Source: Rhodanobacteraceae bacterium ZG21-1
Lineage (GTDB): Bacteria > Pseudomonadota > Gammaproteobacteria > Xanthomonadales > Rhodanobacteraceae
Assembly: GCA_021390615.1 (NCBI GenBank)
Contig: JAJEJU010000025.1
Location: 434,001 to 498,000 of the forward strand
DNA length: 64,000 nucleotides
Direction of reading: 5' to 3'
Notes under the pieces: model-generated
Databases searched by the model: none
Told to the model about the DNA's origin: nothing
What the model saw: only the letters and a program-made list of their open reading frames with translations
Part shown: one piece after another, positions 44,087 to 52,972 of the stretch
Numbering within the stretch: the stretch's first letter is position 1
Layout of the letters: every line of letters starts with the position of its first letter
Made by a program: the position numbers and the translations under genes

Positions 44087-45337
44087 GTGATCAGCAACAT
44101 GATGAAGATATCGTTCGGCCTGGCCATCAGCGCACTCGCAGCGTCCGCACAGGCCGCATCGCTGGACCCCACGTTCGGTTCGGCGGGCATCGCGTCCACC
44201 GCATTCGGCAGCTACGGTGCCGCCGCCCGGGTGGTCATCCAACCAGATGGACGCATCGTCACCGCAGGCCAGGACGCTCTCGGCGACTTTGCAGTGGCGC
44301 GTTACACGACGAGCGGTGCGCCGGATACGAGCTTCAACGGCACCGGCAAGGTCGTCACCACGCCGTCCAGCAGCTGCCCGGGACAGGCCCGCGCACTCGC
44401 CCTGCAGGCGGACGGCAAGATCGTCGTAGTCGGCACCTCGTGCCCAAACTTCAACTCCATCCGCAACTTCACCGTTTATCGCTACAACACGGATGGCTCG
44501 CTGGACACCAGCTTCGGCAGCTTCGGCAAGACGACGATCAATTTCTCCGCGGGTGCTTCGGAGGCCTACGCCGTCGCGGTACAGGGCAGCTCGATCTGGG
44601 TGGCCGGCTATGCCGGTTCCAGCGTTGCGCTGGCGCGCCTTACCGGCAGCGGGACGCTGGATTACAGCTTCGGTAGCGGTTCCGGTTTCGTCACCACGGC
44701 GCTTGGCACCGGCGGTGCCTACGCCAGCAGCGTGGTCATCCAGGCGGACGGCAAGCCCGTGCTGGCGGGCGATTCGTCGAGCAATGGCACCGCATTCGCG
44801 GTCGTGCGCTACACCGCGAGCGGCGTGCTGGACACCACCTTCGGTACCGGCGGTAAGGTGCTGACCAATGTCGGCGGCACTTTCTTCGGCAACATCGCCA
44901 ACGCCACTTCGCTGGCGATTCAAAGCGACGGCAGCATCGTCGCCGCCGGCTACGCGAACAGCGCGAACAGCAACAACTACCATTTTGCGGTCGTTCGCTA
45001 CACCAGCAGCGGCGCGCTGGACAGCAGCTTTGGAGCCGGCACCGGCGAGGTGCTTACCACCATCGGCAGCGGCGATGCGATCGGCAGCGATGTAGCCATC
45101 GACGCCAATGGAGGCATCATCATCGGCGGCTATTCCAGTGCGGGCAGCTATCGCCAGGTGACCTTGAATCGCTACGACCAGTACGGCAACCAGGACAACA
45201 GCTTCGGGCCGGTCACCACGACGGTCGGCAGCGCGAATGCTTCGGCTCAAGGGATCGCCATTCAAGCCGACGGCAAGATCGTCACCGTGGGCTATGGCAA
45301 TTCGCCGTCGACCTTTGTCGTGGCTCGCTATCAATAA
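44087..45337 (+). CDS. Secreted delta-60 repeat protein
   Basis: 416 residues from GTG 44087 (GGGAG eight bases upstream); ATG 44099 in frame is an alternative. A signal peptide (SFGLAISALAASAQAA) precedes seven delta-60 type repeats, recognisable by LDPTFGSAG, PDTSFNGTG, LDTSFGSFG, LDYSFGSGSG, LDTTFGTGG, LDSSFGAGTG and QDNSFGPV, each alternating with a QADGKIVxxG and FAVVRYT block. These repeats fold as a beta-propeller. The function is unknown. G+C is slightly below the neighbours, and the gene is monocistronic with a strong terminator. Confidence 0.9.
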   Translation: MISNMMKISFGLAISALAASAQAASLDPTFGSAGIASTAFGSYGAAARVVIQPDGRIVTAGQDALGDFAVARYTTSGAPDTSFNGTGKVVTTPSSSCPGQARALALQADGKIVVVGTSCPNFNSIRNFTVYRYNTDGSLDTSFGSFGKTTINFSAGASEAYAVAVQGSSIWVAGYAGSSVALARLTGSGTLDYSFGSGSGFVTTALGTGGAYASSVVIQADGKPVLAGDSSSNGTAFAVVRYTASGVLDTTFGTGGKVLTNVGGTFFGNIANATSLAIQSDGSIVAAGYANSANSNNYHFAVVRYTSSGALDSSFGAGTGEVLTTIGSGDAIGSDVAIDANGGIIIGGYSSAGSYRQVTLNRYDQYGNQDNSFGPVTTTVGSANASAQGIAIQADGKIVTVGYGNSPSTFVVARYQ

Positions 45338-45384
45338 GCTGTCGCTGGACATCGCCAGCCTCAACGACAACAGCAAGAAAGCCT

Positions 45385-45435
45385 CCTCCCGCTCGCTGCG
45401 GGAGGGGGCCAGGGCGAGGATTCCTCGCCCTTTTT
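45385..45435 (+). terminator. Tandem hairpins with T-run after the delta-60 gene
   Basis: CCTCCCGC/GCGGGAGG (45385-45405) is followed by AGGGCGAGG (45411-45419), ATT loop, CCTCGCCCT (45423-45431) and TTTTT. The second is a clear intrinsic terminator. Confidence 0.9.
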
Positions 45436-45621
45436 ATTGGCTAATACGTTCCGAGTAAACGCGTCGGCGCAGCTGATCTTGCCCCTCTTCCATCGACACT
45501 TTCGCAGATATCCAGCGAAGCATTTCAGTCCATCGTTCCAAGTGAAGGGCTCGGCCATCGGCTTATCTAGGGATCGCCGTGCTCATGGCCAGGACTTCGA
45601 CCCTGCCCTGGCATCGACTGC

Positions 45622-46269
45622 TCAGGCATAAGGCGTACCGGCCATGGCGGCTTTCAATCCGCGGCTGCCCTGGTCGACCACGGCAAGAAAGATCGCATTC
45701 GCCTTCGCCACGCTGCGCTTTGATCGAAAGCTACGGTGTGCCTGGATCAGGGCCACGCTCCAGGTGGCCAGCAGCAGACCGGCCGCCAGCTCGGCCTCGG
45801 GGTCGGCGGCTTCGCGGCCCGCGCTTTCGGCCAGCGCTGCGGCCACGACGTGCGCGAGTTCATCGCGTATCGCCCGAGTTCGGGCCTTGAGGCTTTCGCT
45901 GCGCTCGATGGTTTCGACAAAGCCTCGGCTCCTGACCGAGAATTCGACCAGGGGGCTCTTTTCCGCCACCAATCGATGCGCCAGCAAGCGCAGCGCTTCG
46001 ATCGGGGCGACCCGCGGCTTGCCTTGCCGCACAGTCTCGCGCAGCAGCTCGCGCACTTCTTCGTCGCGATCGAAGAACAGATCTTCCTTGCGCGGAAAGT
46101 GATTGAACACGGTCATGCGCCCGACGTCGGCGGCCGCCGCGATCTCGTCCACCGTCACCTGATCGAAGCCCCGCTCCAGGAACAGGCGCGTCGCAGTATT
46201 GGAAATGCTCTGCCGCGTGGCCGCTCGTTTCCGGCTGCGGCGATCGGCCGTGGTTGACATGGGGCTCAC
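45622..46269 (-). CDS. TetR-family transcriptional regulator
   Basis: 215 residues from GTG 46269, chosen because GGAGG lies five bases upstream; ATG 46260 is 14 bases from it. The N-terminal helix-turn-helix ATRLFLERGFDQVTVDEIAAAADVGRMTVFNHFPRKEDL (about 27-65, written here as two overlapping TetR hallmarks) is typical. The ligand domain has no diagnostic motif. It is divergent from an FAD monooxygenase gene across a 46-base region holding a perfect dyad, so it probably represses that gene and itself. Confidence 0.9.
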   Translation of the reverse strand: MSPMSTTADRRSRKRAATRQSISNTATRLFLERGFDQVTVDEIAAAADVGRMTVFNHFPRKEDLFFDRDEEVRELLRETVRQGKPRVAPIEALRLLAHRLVAEKSPLVEFSVRSRGFVETIERSESLKARTRAIRDELAHVVAAALAESAGREAADPEAELAAGLLLATWSVALIQAHRSFRSKRSVAKANAIFLAVVDQGSRGLKAAMAGTPYA

Positions 46270-46285
46270 GACGGCCTCCTAATAT

Positions 46286-46300
46286 ATGTACTCAGTACAT
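46286..46300. promoter_or_regulatory. 15-bp perfect dyad, candidate TetR operator
   Basis: ATGTACT, a central C, AGTACAT. It lies between the TetR start (46269) and the monooxygenase start (46316), in a locally A+T-rich promoter. Confidence 0.75.
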
Positions 46301-46315
46301 TTTGATATCGAGTCT

Positions 46316-47851
46316 ATGAAAATGCAAATCGACGTGATCGTGGTGGGCGCCGGGCCGGTCGGGCTGCTGACCGCAATCGAGCTGAGCCTGGGCGGCGCGC
46401 GTGTACTGGTGCTGGAACGGCTCGCCGCGCCCAGCCTGGACATGAAGGCCGGCGGCCTCGGGCCACTCGGGCTGGAAGCGCTGGAACGCCGCGGCATGGC
46501 AGCGGCCATTGCCGCCGCGGAAGCGCGCAGCTTCGCAGCGATGGCACAGACCGGTGCGGACCCGCGGGCCAAGGGCTCGAAATACGTCGGCCATTTCGCC
46601 GGCCTCTCGCTGATCCGCAAGGATGCGCAGAAACAGCCACGGCGCCGCGCGCGCCCGGTGGACCAACAGGCCCTCGAAGCCATGCTGGCCGAGCGCGCAC
46701 AGGCCTTGGGGATCGAGGTGCGCCGCAGGTGCGAGGTCACCGGCTTCGATGCGCAGGCAGACGGCGTCGAAGTGAGGTGGAATGCTCCGGCAGGGCCAGA
46801 GCAGCATCGCTGCAGCTACCTGGTGGGCTGCGACGGCGGACGCAGCTTCGTGCGCAAACGGGCCGGCTTCGACTTTCCCGGCACCGAGCCGTCGTCGACC
46901 TTCTACCAGGCCGTCGCACAGATCGACCATCCCGAGCGCCTGGCGCCGATGGGATGGCGACGCACCGCGGACGGCATATTCTCGTATGGCCCGTTCCCCG
47001 GCCGGCTGGTCATGCTCGAATTCTCCGGCGCGCCCGCCGACCGGCAGGCGCCGGTCACCCGCGAGGAAATCGAAGCCGTCCTGCGCCGCGTCAGCGGTGC
47101 GGACGTGCGCGTGCAGGCGCTCGAAAGCGCCAGCCGATGGACCGACCATACACGCCTCGTCGACAGCTACCGCAAAGGGCGCGTGCTGCTCGCCGGCGAT
47201 GCCGCGCACATCCACACGCCGTTCGGCGGCCAGGGCCTGAGCCTCGGGCTGGTCGATGCCTCCAACCTCGGCTGGAAGCTTGCCGCGGTGATCCGCGGCG
47301 AGATGCCGGCCAGCCTGCTCGACACCTACACCGCCGAGCGGCGACCGGCCGCCGAAGCCGTGCTGGCAAACACGCTGGCTCAGGTCGCCATCATGCGGCC
47401 CGATCCGCAGGCGGGCGCCATGCGCGAGATGGTCGCCAAGCTGATGCAGTTCGACGACGTCAATCGCTATATCGGCGAGATGACCAGCGGCCTCGCCACC
47501 CGTTATGAATTCGGTTCGGAGCGGAACGAGGTCGGACGGCTGATCGGCGACCAGCCGATCCACGCCGCCGGCGATGGCGACAGCGAACACACGCTCTACG
47601 CCGCGATGCAGGACGGCATGGGGGTACTGCTCGACGCCTCGAACAGCCAGCAGACTTCCAGGCTGGTCGCGGCCGGCACGCAGCGGCTGCGCTGCATCGC
47701 CGTCGACAGCGGCCCGTCGATGCTGATCCGCCCCGACGCCTGTGTGGCCTGGGTGGGTGAGGATGACGACACGGATGGCCTGGAAGAAGCGCTGCGTCGC
47801 TGGTTCGGGCCAGTGCCGGGCGATCAGGCTGCGCCACGCTCCGCAGAGTAA
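46316..47851 (+). CDS. FAD-dependent aromatic monooxygenase (PF01494 type)
   Basis: 511 residues from ATG 46316 (MKMQIDVIVVG). Features are the N-terminal Rossmann motif VIVVGAGPVGLLTAIELSLGG (about 5-25), YLVGCDGGRSFVRK near 173 (the DG motif) and RVLLAGDAAHIHTPFGGQGLSLGL near 288 (the FAD-ribityl GD motif). The C-terminal domain is the thioredoxin-like extension of MhpA/PheA-type hydroxylases. Such flavoenzymes hydroxylate aromatic compounds or inactivate drugs with NAD(P)H. TetR control from the divergent gene suggests induction by a substrate. An upstream in-frame ATG at 46286 would lie inside the operator dyad. Confidence 0.9.
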   Translation: MKMQIDVIVVGAGPVGLLTAIELSLGGARVLVLERLAAPSLDMKAGGLGPLGLEALERRGMAAAIAAAEARSFAAMAQTGADPRAKGSKYVGHFAGLSLIRKDAQKQPRRRARPVDQQALEAMLAERAQALGIEVRRRCEVTGFDAQADGVEVRWNAPAGPEQHRCSYLVGCDGGRSFVRKRAGFDFPGTEPSSTFYQAVAQIDHPERLAPMGWRRTADGIFSYGPFPGRLVMLEFSGAPADRQAPVTREEIEAVLRRVSGADVRVQALESASRWTDHTRLVDSYRKGRVLLAGDAAHIHTPFGGQGLSLGLVDASNLGWKLAAVIRGEMPASLLDTYTAERRPAAEAVLANTLAQVAIMRPDPQAGAMREMVAKLMQFDDVNRYIGEMTSGLATRYEFGSERNEVGRLIGDQPIHAAGDGDSEHTLYAAMQDGMGVLLDASNSQQTSRLVAAGTQRLRCIAVDSGPSMLIRPDACVAWVGEDDDTDGLEEALRRWFGPVPGDQAAPRSAE

Positions 47852-48570
47852 TCGAGCACGCGATTCCAACCCTTCGCCGTGAACGGCCTAGCCGCCTTTC
47901 ATCAATGCAGCTCCACGGGATGGAAGCCCGGTACAGCGGCCGTCATCGCATCGATCGCGGGATCCGATGGGAATACCGGTCAAGCCATCGAAGGCGGCAT
48001 ACCAGCCACGCCTTGCGACCAACATCGGTCGGCGCGGGACGCGGTATGTGAGGACAGGTCCGGGGACAAGTCTTTCGAACCGGCATTCGTCGGCTGAGTG
48101 GCCGAGACTCGGCGCTAGCGTGCACGACGCATCCTGCACCGCCGGCCATTCGCTTCCGACCTAGCCGAAGCTCGAGCAACCTCGACGCCTGCACGGCAAC
48201 TTCGTACCGGGTCGGCGCTGGCAGCGCCCGATGTCAGCCTTCGCCTGAATCGTCGCGCGGTCTGTTCGTCGCCGACACCTGCGCCCCCAACGTGTTCGAT
48301 GCTCGAGGCGTCGCGCCTTGATGACGCAGTCATTCGTTGGCCTTCGCGCCGCGTCTTCTGCAGCGAACGGTCCCTTCGCATGCGAGAGAGATCGCATGCG
48401 GAAACATGCCACATTCGAAGGGCGCCGCGCCCGAACAGATGGCATCCGAAGGGTGCCGTGTTCGAAAAGCACCGCGCCGGTACGACATCGCACACCGGCG
48501 ATCGATCGCTGTCCGCTGCACCGAGTTATATGGACGCAGCGGACTGCGACAGGCTCGCAGGCCCCCGTCC
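47852..48570. other. 719-base non-coding stretch between convergent monooxygenase genes
   Basis: Only short open frames of mixed composition are present. No RNA gene, clear repeat array or terminator was recognised. Codon pattern and composition suggest decayed sequence, but I cannot identify a parent gene. Confidence 0.5.
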
Positions 48571-49677
48571 TCACGCACGCGAGGCCCGATAGCCTTCGTT
48601 GAGCATCCAGTGGGTGAACTCGGCGTAGGTCTGGGCGTATTCATGGGCATCGCGGGCCGCCTCCACCGCATCCGCGAGGGCGTGGACCTGCGCATAGTGC
48701 GGCATGCGGTTGGCCTGGTAGGCCGACAAGGCCGCGGCGAGCGTGTCGTGCCGCTGCACTGCCCGCACCAGCACGTGCACGTCTTCCACGCCCAGCGTGC
48801 CGCCTGCCGAGATGTGCGGCGAGAGACCGTGCGCCGCGTCGCCGATAAGCGCGACACGCGCAGAGGTCCAGCGCGGCAGCGAAGGCACGAACATGATCTG
48901 GTTGTGCAGGATCTGCGCTTCCGGCGTCCGTTCGATCAGCCTGGCCAGCGCGTCGTTCCAGCCGTTCTCGTTGAGCAGCGCGGCGCGACGCAGCGCTTCT
49001 TCCTTCTTGCTGCCGACAGGCGCTTCGCTGTCGAATTGATTGACCATCCATACGACCTGATCGCCGTAGGTGCGCGCATAGCCGCCACGCGCCCGCTGGT
49101 GTCCCACGGTCAGGATGCTGCCCTCGGCAGGTTCGTCGCCTGCGGCCAGCATGCCGCGCCATACATGATGGCCGCGATGCTCCTGTGCCGGATGCCCGGG
49201 CACCAGTTGGGCACGTACCGCCGAGTAGACGCCGTCCGCGCCCACCAGCAAATCCGCGTGTTCGACGCGCCCATCGGCGAAGCTGACTTCGACGCCATCG
49301 TCCGCCTCCTTGAACGCAAGCAGCTTCGCGCCGAGGCGAATGTTCTCGGCGCCGACCGCCTGGGCCAGCAGCCGATTGAGCTCGGGACGCGGAAACAGCT
49401 CGAAACTGTGCTCGGCCAGGTCGAATCCCGGCGCCCTGTAGCGCTGTCCGGTGGCATCGTAGAACCAGGTCTCAACAGGCGCGCCGATCGCCCGAATAGA
49501 ATCGCCCGCGCCGAACTCGGCGAACACGTCGAGTGCATTGCGCCAGAGGCCGATCGCCGCGCCCGCGGCGCGGATCTCCGGCGCCTGTTCGCATACCAGC
49601 ACATCCCAGCCGATCGCCTTGAAGGCGATGCCCGTAGTCAGCCCGACGATGCCGCTACCCGCAATGATGATACGCAT
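48571..49677 (-). CDS. FAD-dependent monooxygenase (3-hydroxybenzoate 6-hydroxylase / TetX-like group)
   Basis: 368 residues from ATG 49677; ATG 49686 three codons upstream is also possible. The Rossmann motif is RIIIAGSGIVGLTTGIAFKAIG (2-23). LLVGADGVYSAVRAQLVP near 142 is the DG motif and RVALIGDAAHGLSPHISAGG near 274 the GD motif. It is a class A flavoprotein monooxygenase of the single-domain type. The divergent TetR gene at 49928 and a dyad between them point to substrate-induced expression. Confidence 0.9.
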   Translation of the reverse strand: MRIIIAGSGIVGLTTGIAFKAIGWDVLVCEQAPEIRAAGAAIGLWRNALDVFAEFGAGDSIRAIGAPVETWFYDATGQRYRAPGFDLAEHSFELFPRPELNRLLAQAVGAENIRLGAKLLAFKEADDGVEVSFADGRVEHADLLVGADGVYSAVRAQLVPGHPAQEHRGHHVWRGMLAAGDEPAEGSILTVGHQRARGGYARTYGDQVVWMVNQFDSEAPVGSKKEEALRRAALLNENGWNDALARLIERTPEAQILHNQIMFVPSLPRWTSARVALIGDAAHGLSPHISAGGTLGVEDVHVLVRAVQRHDTLAAALSAYQANRMPHYAQVHALADAVEAARDAHEYAQTYAEFTHWMLNEGYRASRA

Positions 49678-49785
49678 CGATGCCATGCCTCTTGGTCGAA
49701 CCTCGCCGCCTGACCGGTGGCTGCCGCGCCGGGCCGCGAGGCGGAATCCGTGGATTCCTGATGGATGGATTGCGCATCAAATTTA

Positions 49786-49799
49786 TGAGCAAATACTCA
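49786..49799. promoter_or_regulatory. Dyad TGAG-N6-CTCA, candidate TetR operator
   Basis: TGAGCAAATACTCA lies between the divergent monooxygenase (49677) and TetR (49928) genes in a locally A+T-rich segment. The TGAG/CTCA arms resemble operators of several TetR repressors. Confidence 0.55.
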
Positions 49800-49927
49800 C
49801 ATCAACTACTCGCCTTTCGCGCCCTGCCGGCTCGCTTGCTCAACCGCAGTTTTCCCCGGCGAAAACGGGCAAAAACTGCACCGATCGCGACAGTGCCGAA
49901 ACGCAAGCTCACATTTCCCCCTGACCC

Positions 49928-50605
49928 ATGACCCCGCCCGGCAAGACACGCCCCGCCAAGAAGGCGCCCCGCCCCGCGGCAGCCGCGCCGCCGAAGCCGT
50001 CCGCCGGCAAGCCGCTGCGCCCGCGCAGGCTGCCGCGCCAGAGCCGGGCGACCGCCACCGTCGAGGCCATCCTTGAGGCTGCCGCCTGCATCCTCGAAAC
50101 GGGAGGCTTCGACGCCTACACCACCAATGCCATCGCCGAGCGCGCAGGCGCCAGCATCGGCTCGCTGTACCAGTACTTTCCGAACAAGGCGGCGCTGACC
50201 CAGGCCTTGATCGCACGCGAGGATGCTGCGCTGCTGCGCGAGCTGGGCAAGCTGCTCGAATATCCCAAGGGCATCGGCCTGCTGCACGAGCTGGTGCGGG
50301 TCGCCGTGGCGCAACAACTGCGACGCCCGCTGCTGGCCCGCTTGCTCGACGCCGAAGAAGCCCGGCTTCCGCCCAGCGACGAAACCGAGCGACTGCATGC
50401 GCTGCTGGCCGAGCTGTTTCAGCGCAGCCTCGGCCCTGCCCTGCTGGCCCTCGAGCCGCGCCTGCCGCAGGATCTCTTCGCCATCATCCGCGGCATGGTC
50501 GACACCGCCGGCGAGATGGGCGAGCGCGACGACCAGGCGCTGGCCGTTCGCACCGAACGCGCGGTGTTCGGCTACCTGGCCAGCTTCAAGGTACCGCTGC
50601 GCTGA
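49928..50605 (+). CDS. TetR-family transcriptional regulator
   Basis: 225 residues. A 38-residue basic, Pro/Ala-rich N-terminal tail precedes the helix-turn-helix (VEAILEAAACILETGGFDAYTTNAIAERAGASIGSLYQYFPNK split over about 45-88). The C-terminal domain has a TetR_C-like helical pattern. The long basic tail is unusual; a later in-frame start is possible but I see no better ribosome-binding site. Probable regulator of the divergent FAD monooxygenase gene. Confidence 0.88.
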   Translation: MTPPGKTRPAKKAPRPAAAAPPKPSAGKPLRPRRLPRQSRATATVEAILEAAACILETGGFDAYTTNAIAERAGASIGSLYQYFPNKAALTQALIAREDAALLRELGKLLEYPKGIGLLHELVRVAVAQQLRRPLLARLLDAEEARLPPSDETERLHALLAELFQRSLGPALLALEPRLPQDLFAIIRGMVDTAGEMGERDDQALAVRTERAVFGYLASFKVPLR

Positions 50606-50828
50606 GGCCAGCATCGTTGCCTTGCGCCAGGCAACGGCCATGCATCCACCACCATGGCGCGTGTGGCTAGCGAGGATTTACGCGAGCCAGAAATCGCGGG
50701 TTCAGCAGCGCCGCCGCTCAACCATCACGAACCATCGGCAGCCGGGTGCGAGACGAGCGCTGACCTACCGATCAGGTAACGCCTCGCACCAACCAGTCCC
50801 GGCATGTCGCCGAAAGCAAGCGATCCGA

Positions 50829-51440
50829 TCAGGCGCCGAATTCGCCCACCGCCCTCGGCGCATAGCGGCTGACCACGATGCCGCAGTCGTAAGGCTCGGA
50901 ACCGAGCAGGCGCAGGTGCACGCCTTCCGGCGCGTCATCGAAGATGCCCCGGCCTTGCCCTGCCGCGGCCGGATTCACGTAGAACTGGAATTCGTCGACC
51001 AGACCATGCGCGGCCAGGGCGGAGGCGAAGCCGACACCGCCAAACGTGATGATGTCGCCGCCGGCTTTTTTCTTCAGCGCCTGCACTTCGGCGAGCATGC
51101 CGCCGCGCGCGATCGAGGTGTTCGGCCAGCGCGACGCCTTCAGTTTGTCGCTGAGCACCACCTTCGGCAGCTCGACGATGCGCTGCGCGAAGGCAAAACT
51201 GGGATCGGCCGGAAAGCGTGTGGCCATGCGCGTCCAATGATCCAGATAGCCCTCCTCGATCATCGGCCGGCTCAGCAGGATGCAGCCCACCTCGGCAAAG
51301 GTGCGATTGAAGGTCTGCTTGAGCCGCTCGTCCCAGGGCCAGTGCTCGCCCCAGCTCCACACCTGCCAGTCCAGCTCGGGATCGTCCACCGAAACGAAAC
51401 CGTCGACGGTCGCCTGCATCTGCACGATAAGCTTGTTCAT
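50829..51440 (-). CDS. DHFR/RibD C-terminal-like reductase
   Basis: 203 residues. KLIVQMQATVDGFVSVDD at the start, LLSRPMIEEGYLDHW near 55, KVVLSDKL near 93, and GGDIITFGGVGFASALAAHGLVDEFQFYVNP near 127-157 are the pattern of the dihydrofolate reductase-like RibD_C family, NADPH-dependent reductases of unknown substrate. Its start overlaps the end of the NmrA-like gene (ATGA), so the two form one transcript under the HxlR-type promoter. Confidence 0.88.
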   Translation of the reverse strand: MNKLIVQMQATVDGFVSVDDPELDWQVWSWGEHWPWDERLKQTFNRTFAEVGCILLSRPMIEEGYLDHWTRMATRFPADPSFAFAQRIVELPKVVLSDKLKASRWPNTSIARGGMLAEVQALKKKAGGDIITFGGVGFASALAAHGLVDEFQFYVNPAAAGQGRGIFDDAPEGVHLRLLGSEPYDCGIVVSRYAPRAVGEFGA

Positions 51441-52321
51441 GCCGCCAGCTCCCTCGGCGACGACGCCGCGCGAAACGCCTCGCGGGCCCAGCTTTCCAGC
51501 GTGGTCGCGGTGGTACTGCGCGCATCGCGCTGCTCGGTGCCCCAGCGTTCGCCGGCATTGAAGCTGCGTGCGGTCTCGATCACCGCATCGGCAAAGCTCG
51601 CCGACATGCCGCCTGCAAGCATGCCTTCCCGCGCCGCCTCGAGCGGAACCCGCACATAGCTCACCGGTCCCTGGCCAAGCGCCGCGGCGAGCACTGCCGT
51701 GGCCTCGGCCATGCTGTAGTCGGCGGCCCCGCGCAGCTCCTGCACCCGCGTCGAACCCAGCGAGGCGACGGTCAACAGCTCGGCTGCCGCCAGCCCCACG
51801 TCACGCGCCGCCACCATCGGCATCGGCCGCTCGGCGCTGAACGGCGTGGCGAAGCTGCCGCTGCCGGCCTGGCTGGCGAAGTCCAGGCCCTTGATGAAGT
51901 TCTCCATGAAGAAGCCCGCACGCAGATGCACCAGTTCCGGGATGCCCAGCGCCTCGAGCCGCTCTTCCATCAGCGCCGCGCCCAGCGAGCTGCCCAGCTT
52001 CAGCGGCGCGTTCAGCCCGCTCAGCAGCACTGCCCGCCTCACGCCCGCCTGCGCCACCGCCTCGGCCAGATGCCGGCCGATCTCGCGTTCGCGCGCATGC
52101 AAGTCATCGACGCTCAGATCGAACGGGATCATCAGGAAGGCGCCGTCTGCTCCGGCGAACGCTTTACCCAGGGCCTGCGCATCGTCCAGCGCCACCCCGG
52201 CGGAACGACACACCGGCACCACCTGGTGCCCCGCGGCACCCAGCCGCTCCACGATGATCTGGCCCAGCGTGCTGCTCGCCCCCACCACCACATACGTGCG
52301 CTTTTCAGCCGTCGTGCTCAT
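51437..52321 (-). CDS. NmrA-like NAD(P)-binding oxidoreductase
   Basis: 294 residues from ATG 52321 (GGAGGAG eight bases upstream). TYVVVGASSTLGQIIVERLGAAGHQVV is the Rossmann motif, followed by the NmrA pattern of AFAGADGAFLMIPFD, GVRRAVLLSGLNAPL and HLRAGFFMENFIKGL. The SDR catalytic Tyr-X3-Lys is not apparent, as in NmrA/HSCARG redox sensors and some quinone reductases (QorB). Divergent from an HxlR regulator, the usual partner for such genes. Confidence 0.88.
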   Translation of the reverse strand: MSTTAEKRTYVVVGASSTLGQIIVERLGAAGHQVVPVCRSAGVALDDAQALGKAFAGADGAFLMIPFDLSVDDLHAREREIGRHLAEAVAQAGVRRAVLLSGLNAPLKLGSSLGAALMEERLEALGIPELVHLRAGFFMENFIKGLDFASQAGSGSFATPFSAERPMPMVAARDVGLAAAELLTVASLGSTRVQELRGAADYSMAEATAVLAAALGQGPVSYVRVPLEAAREGMLAGGMSASFADAVIETARSFNAGERWGTEQRDARSTTATTLESWAREAFRAASSPRELAA

Positions 52322-52367
52322 AGAGATTTCTCCTCCCGGGATGCGATCGCCATGACCGCTTGTATAT

Positions 52368-52418
52368 TGCAACCAGTTGCAGGCTAGGCCAAGTGATTTT
52401 AAAATGCAAGCAGTTTCG
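52368..52418. promoter_or_regulatory. HxlR promoter and paired operator repeats
   Basis: TTGCAG (52377-52382), a 17-base spacer and TAAAAT (52400-52405) form a good sigma-70 promoter for the HxlR gene. The perfect dyad TGCAAC-CA-GTTGCA (52368-52381) covers the -35 box, and a related site TGCAAGCAGTTTCG (52405-52418, 10 of 14 matches) abuts the -10 box, 37 bp apart. This geometry fits autorepression and control of the divergent NmrA-DHFR operon. Confidence 0.75.
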
Positions 52419-52432
52419 AAAGGAGCTCAATC

Positions 52433-52888
52433 ATGAGCAGTCATCGCTCGCTGTGCCCGATCAACCTGGCCCTGGAAATCATCGGCGATCGCTGGAGCCT
52501 GCTGATCGTGCGCGACCTGGCCTTCGCCGATAAGCGGCACTTCCGCGAACTGCTGCAGTCCGAGGAAGGCATCTCCTCGAACATCCTGGCGGAGCGCCTG
52601 GCCAGGCTGGTCGAGGCGGGCATCCTAAGCAAATCGGACGATCCCACCCACAAACAGAAGGCGATCTACAGCCTGACCCAGATGGGCATCGAACTGCTGC
52701 CGGTGCTGGCGCAGATCGGCATCTGGGGCCGCAAGCATCTGCCGGTCACCAAGGAAAGCGGCGCGCCGGCGGCCAAGCTGGAAAAAGGTGGCCCTGCCCT
52801 GTGGAAGCAGCTGCAGGCCGAGCTGGGCAAGACCCACTTGCCGGCCGGCGAGACGAAGGCGCAGAGCGCGCGCCGGCCGGCCGGTTGA
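52433..52888 (+). CDS. HxlR-family transcriptional regulator
   Basis: 151 residues. LCPINLALEIIGDRWSLLIVRDL, the HxlR Cys-Pro opening, is followed by FRELLQSEEGISSNILAERLARLVEAGIL and the wing. The N-terminal Cys (residue 8) is the residue that senses electrophiles in HypR/YodB/QorR-type members. Divergent pairing with an NmrA-like reductase matches QorR-QorB systems. AAGGAGC precedes the ATG. Confidence 0.92.
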   Translation: MSSHRSLCPINLALEIIGDRWSLLIVRDLAFADKRHFRELLQSEEGISSNILAERLARLVEAGILSKSDDPTHKQKAIYSLTQMGIELLPVLAQIGIWGRKHLPVTKESGAPAAKLEKGGPALWKQLQAELGKTHLPAGETKAQSARRPAG

Positions 52889-52972
52889 AAGATATCCCCG
52901 CAGGGCTCAACCGGAGACTGCGGACAAGCCGTCCCCTAGGCCTTGCGAGCCAGCGAGCGCGAGTCGGCCGCC

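Noticed and set aside
45437-45631. A 64-codon frame between the delta-60 terminator and the TetR gene
   Set aside because: Begins inside the terminator region, has no ribosome-binding site and overlaps the end of the TetR gene.
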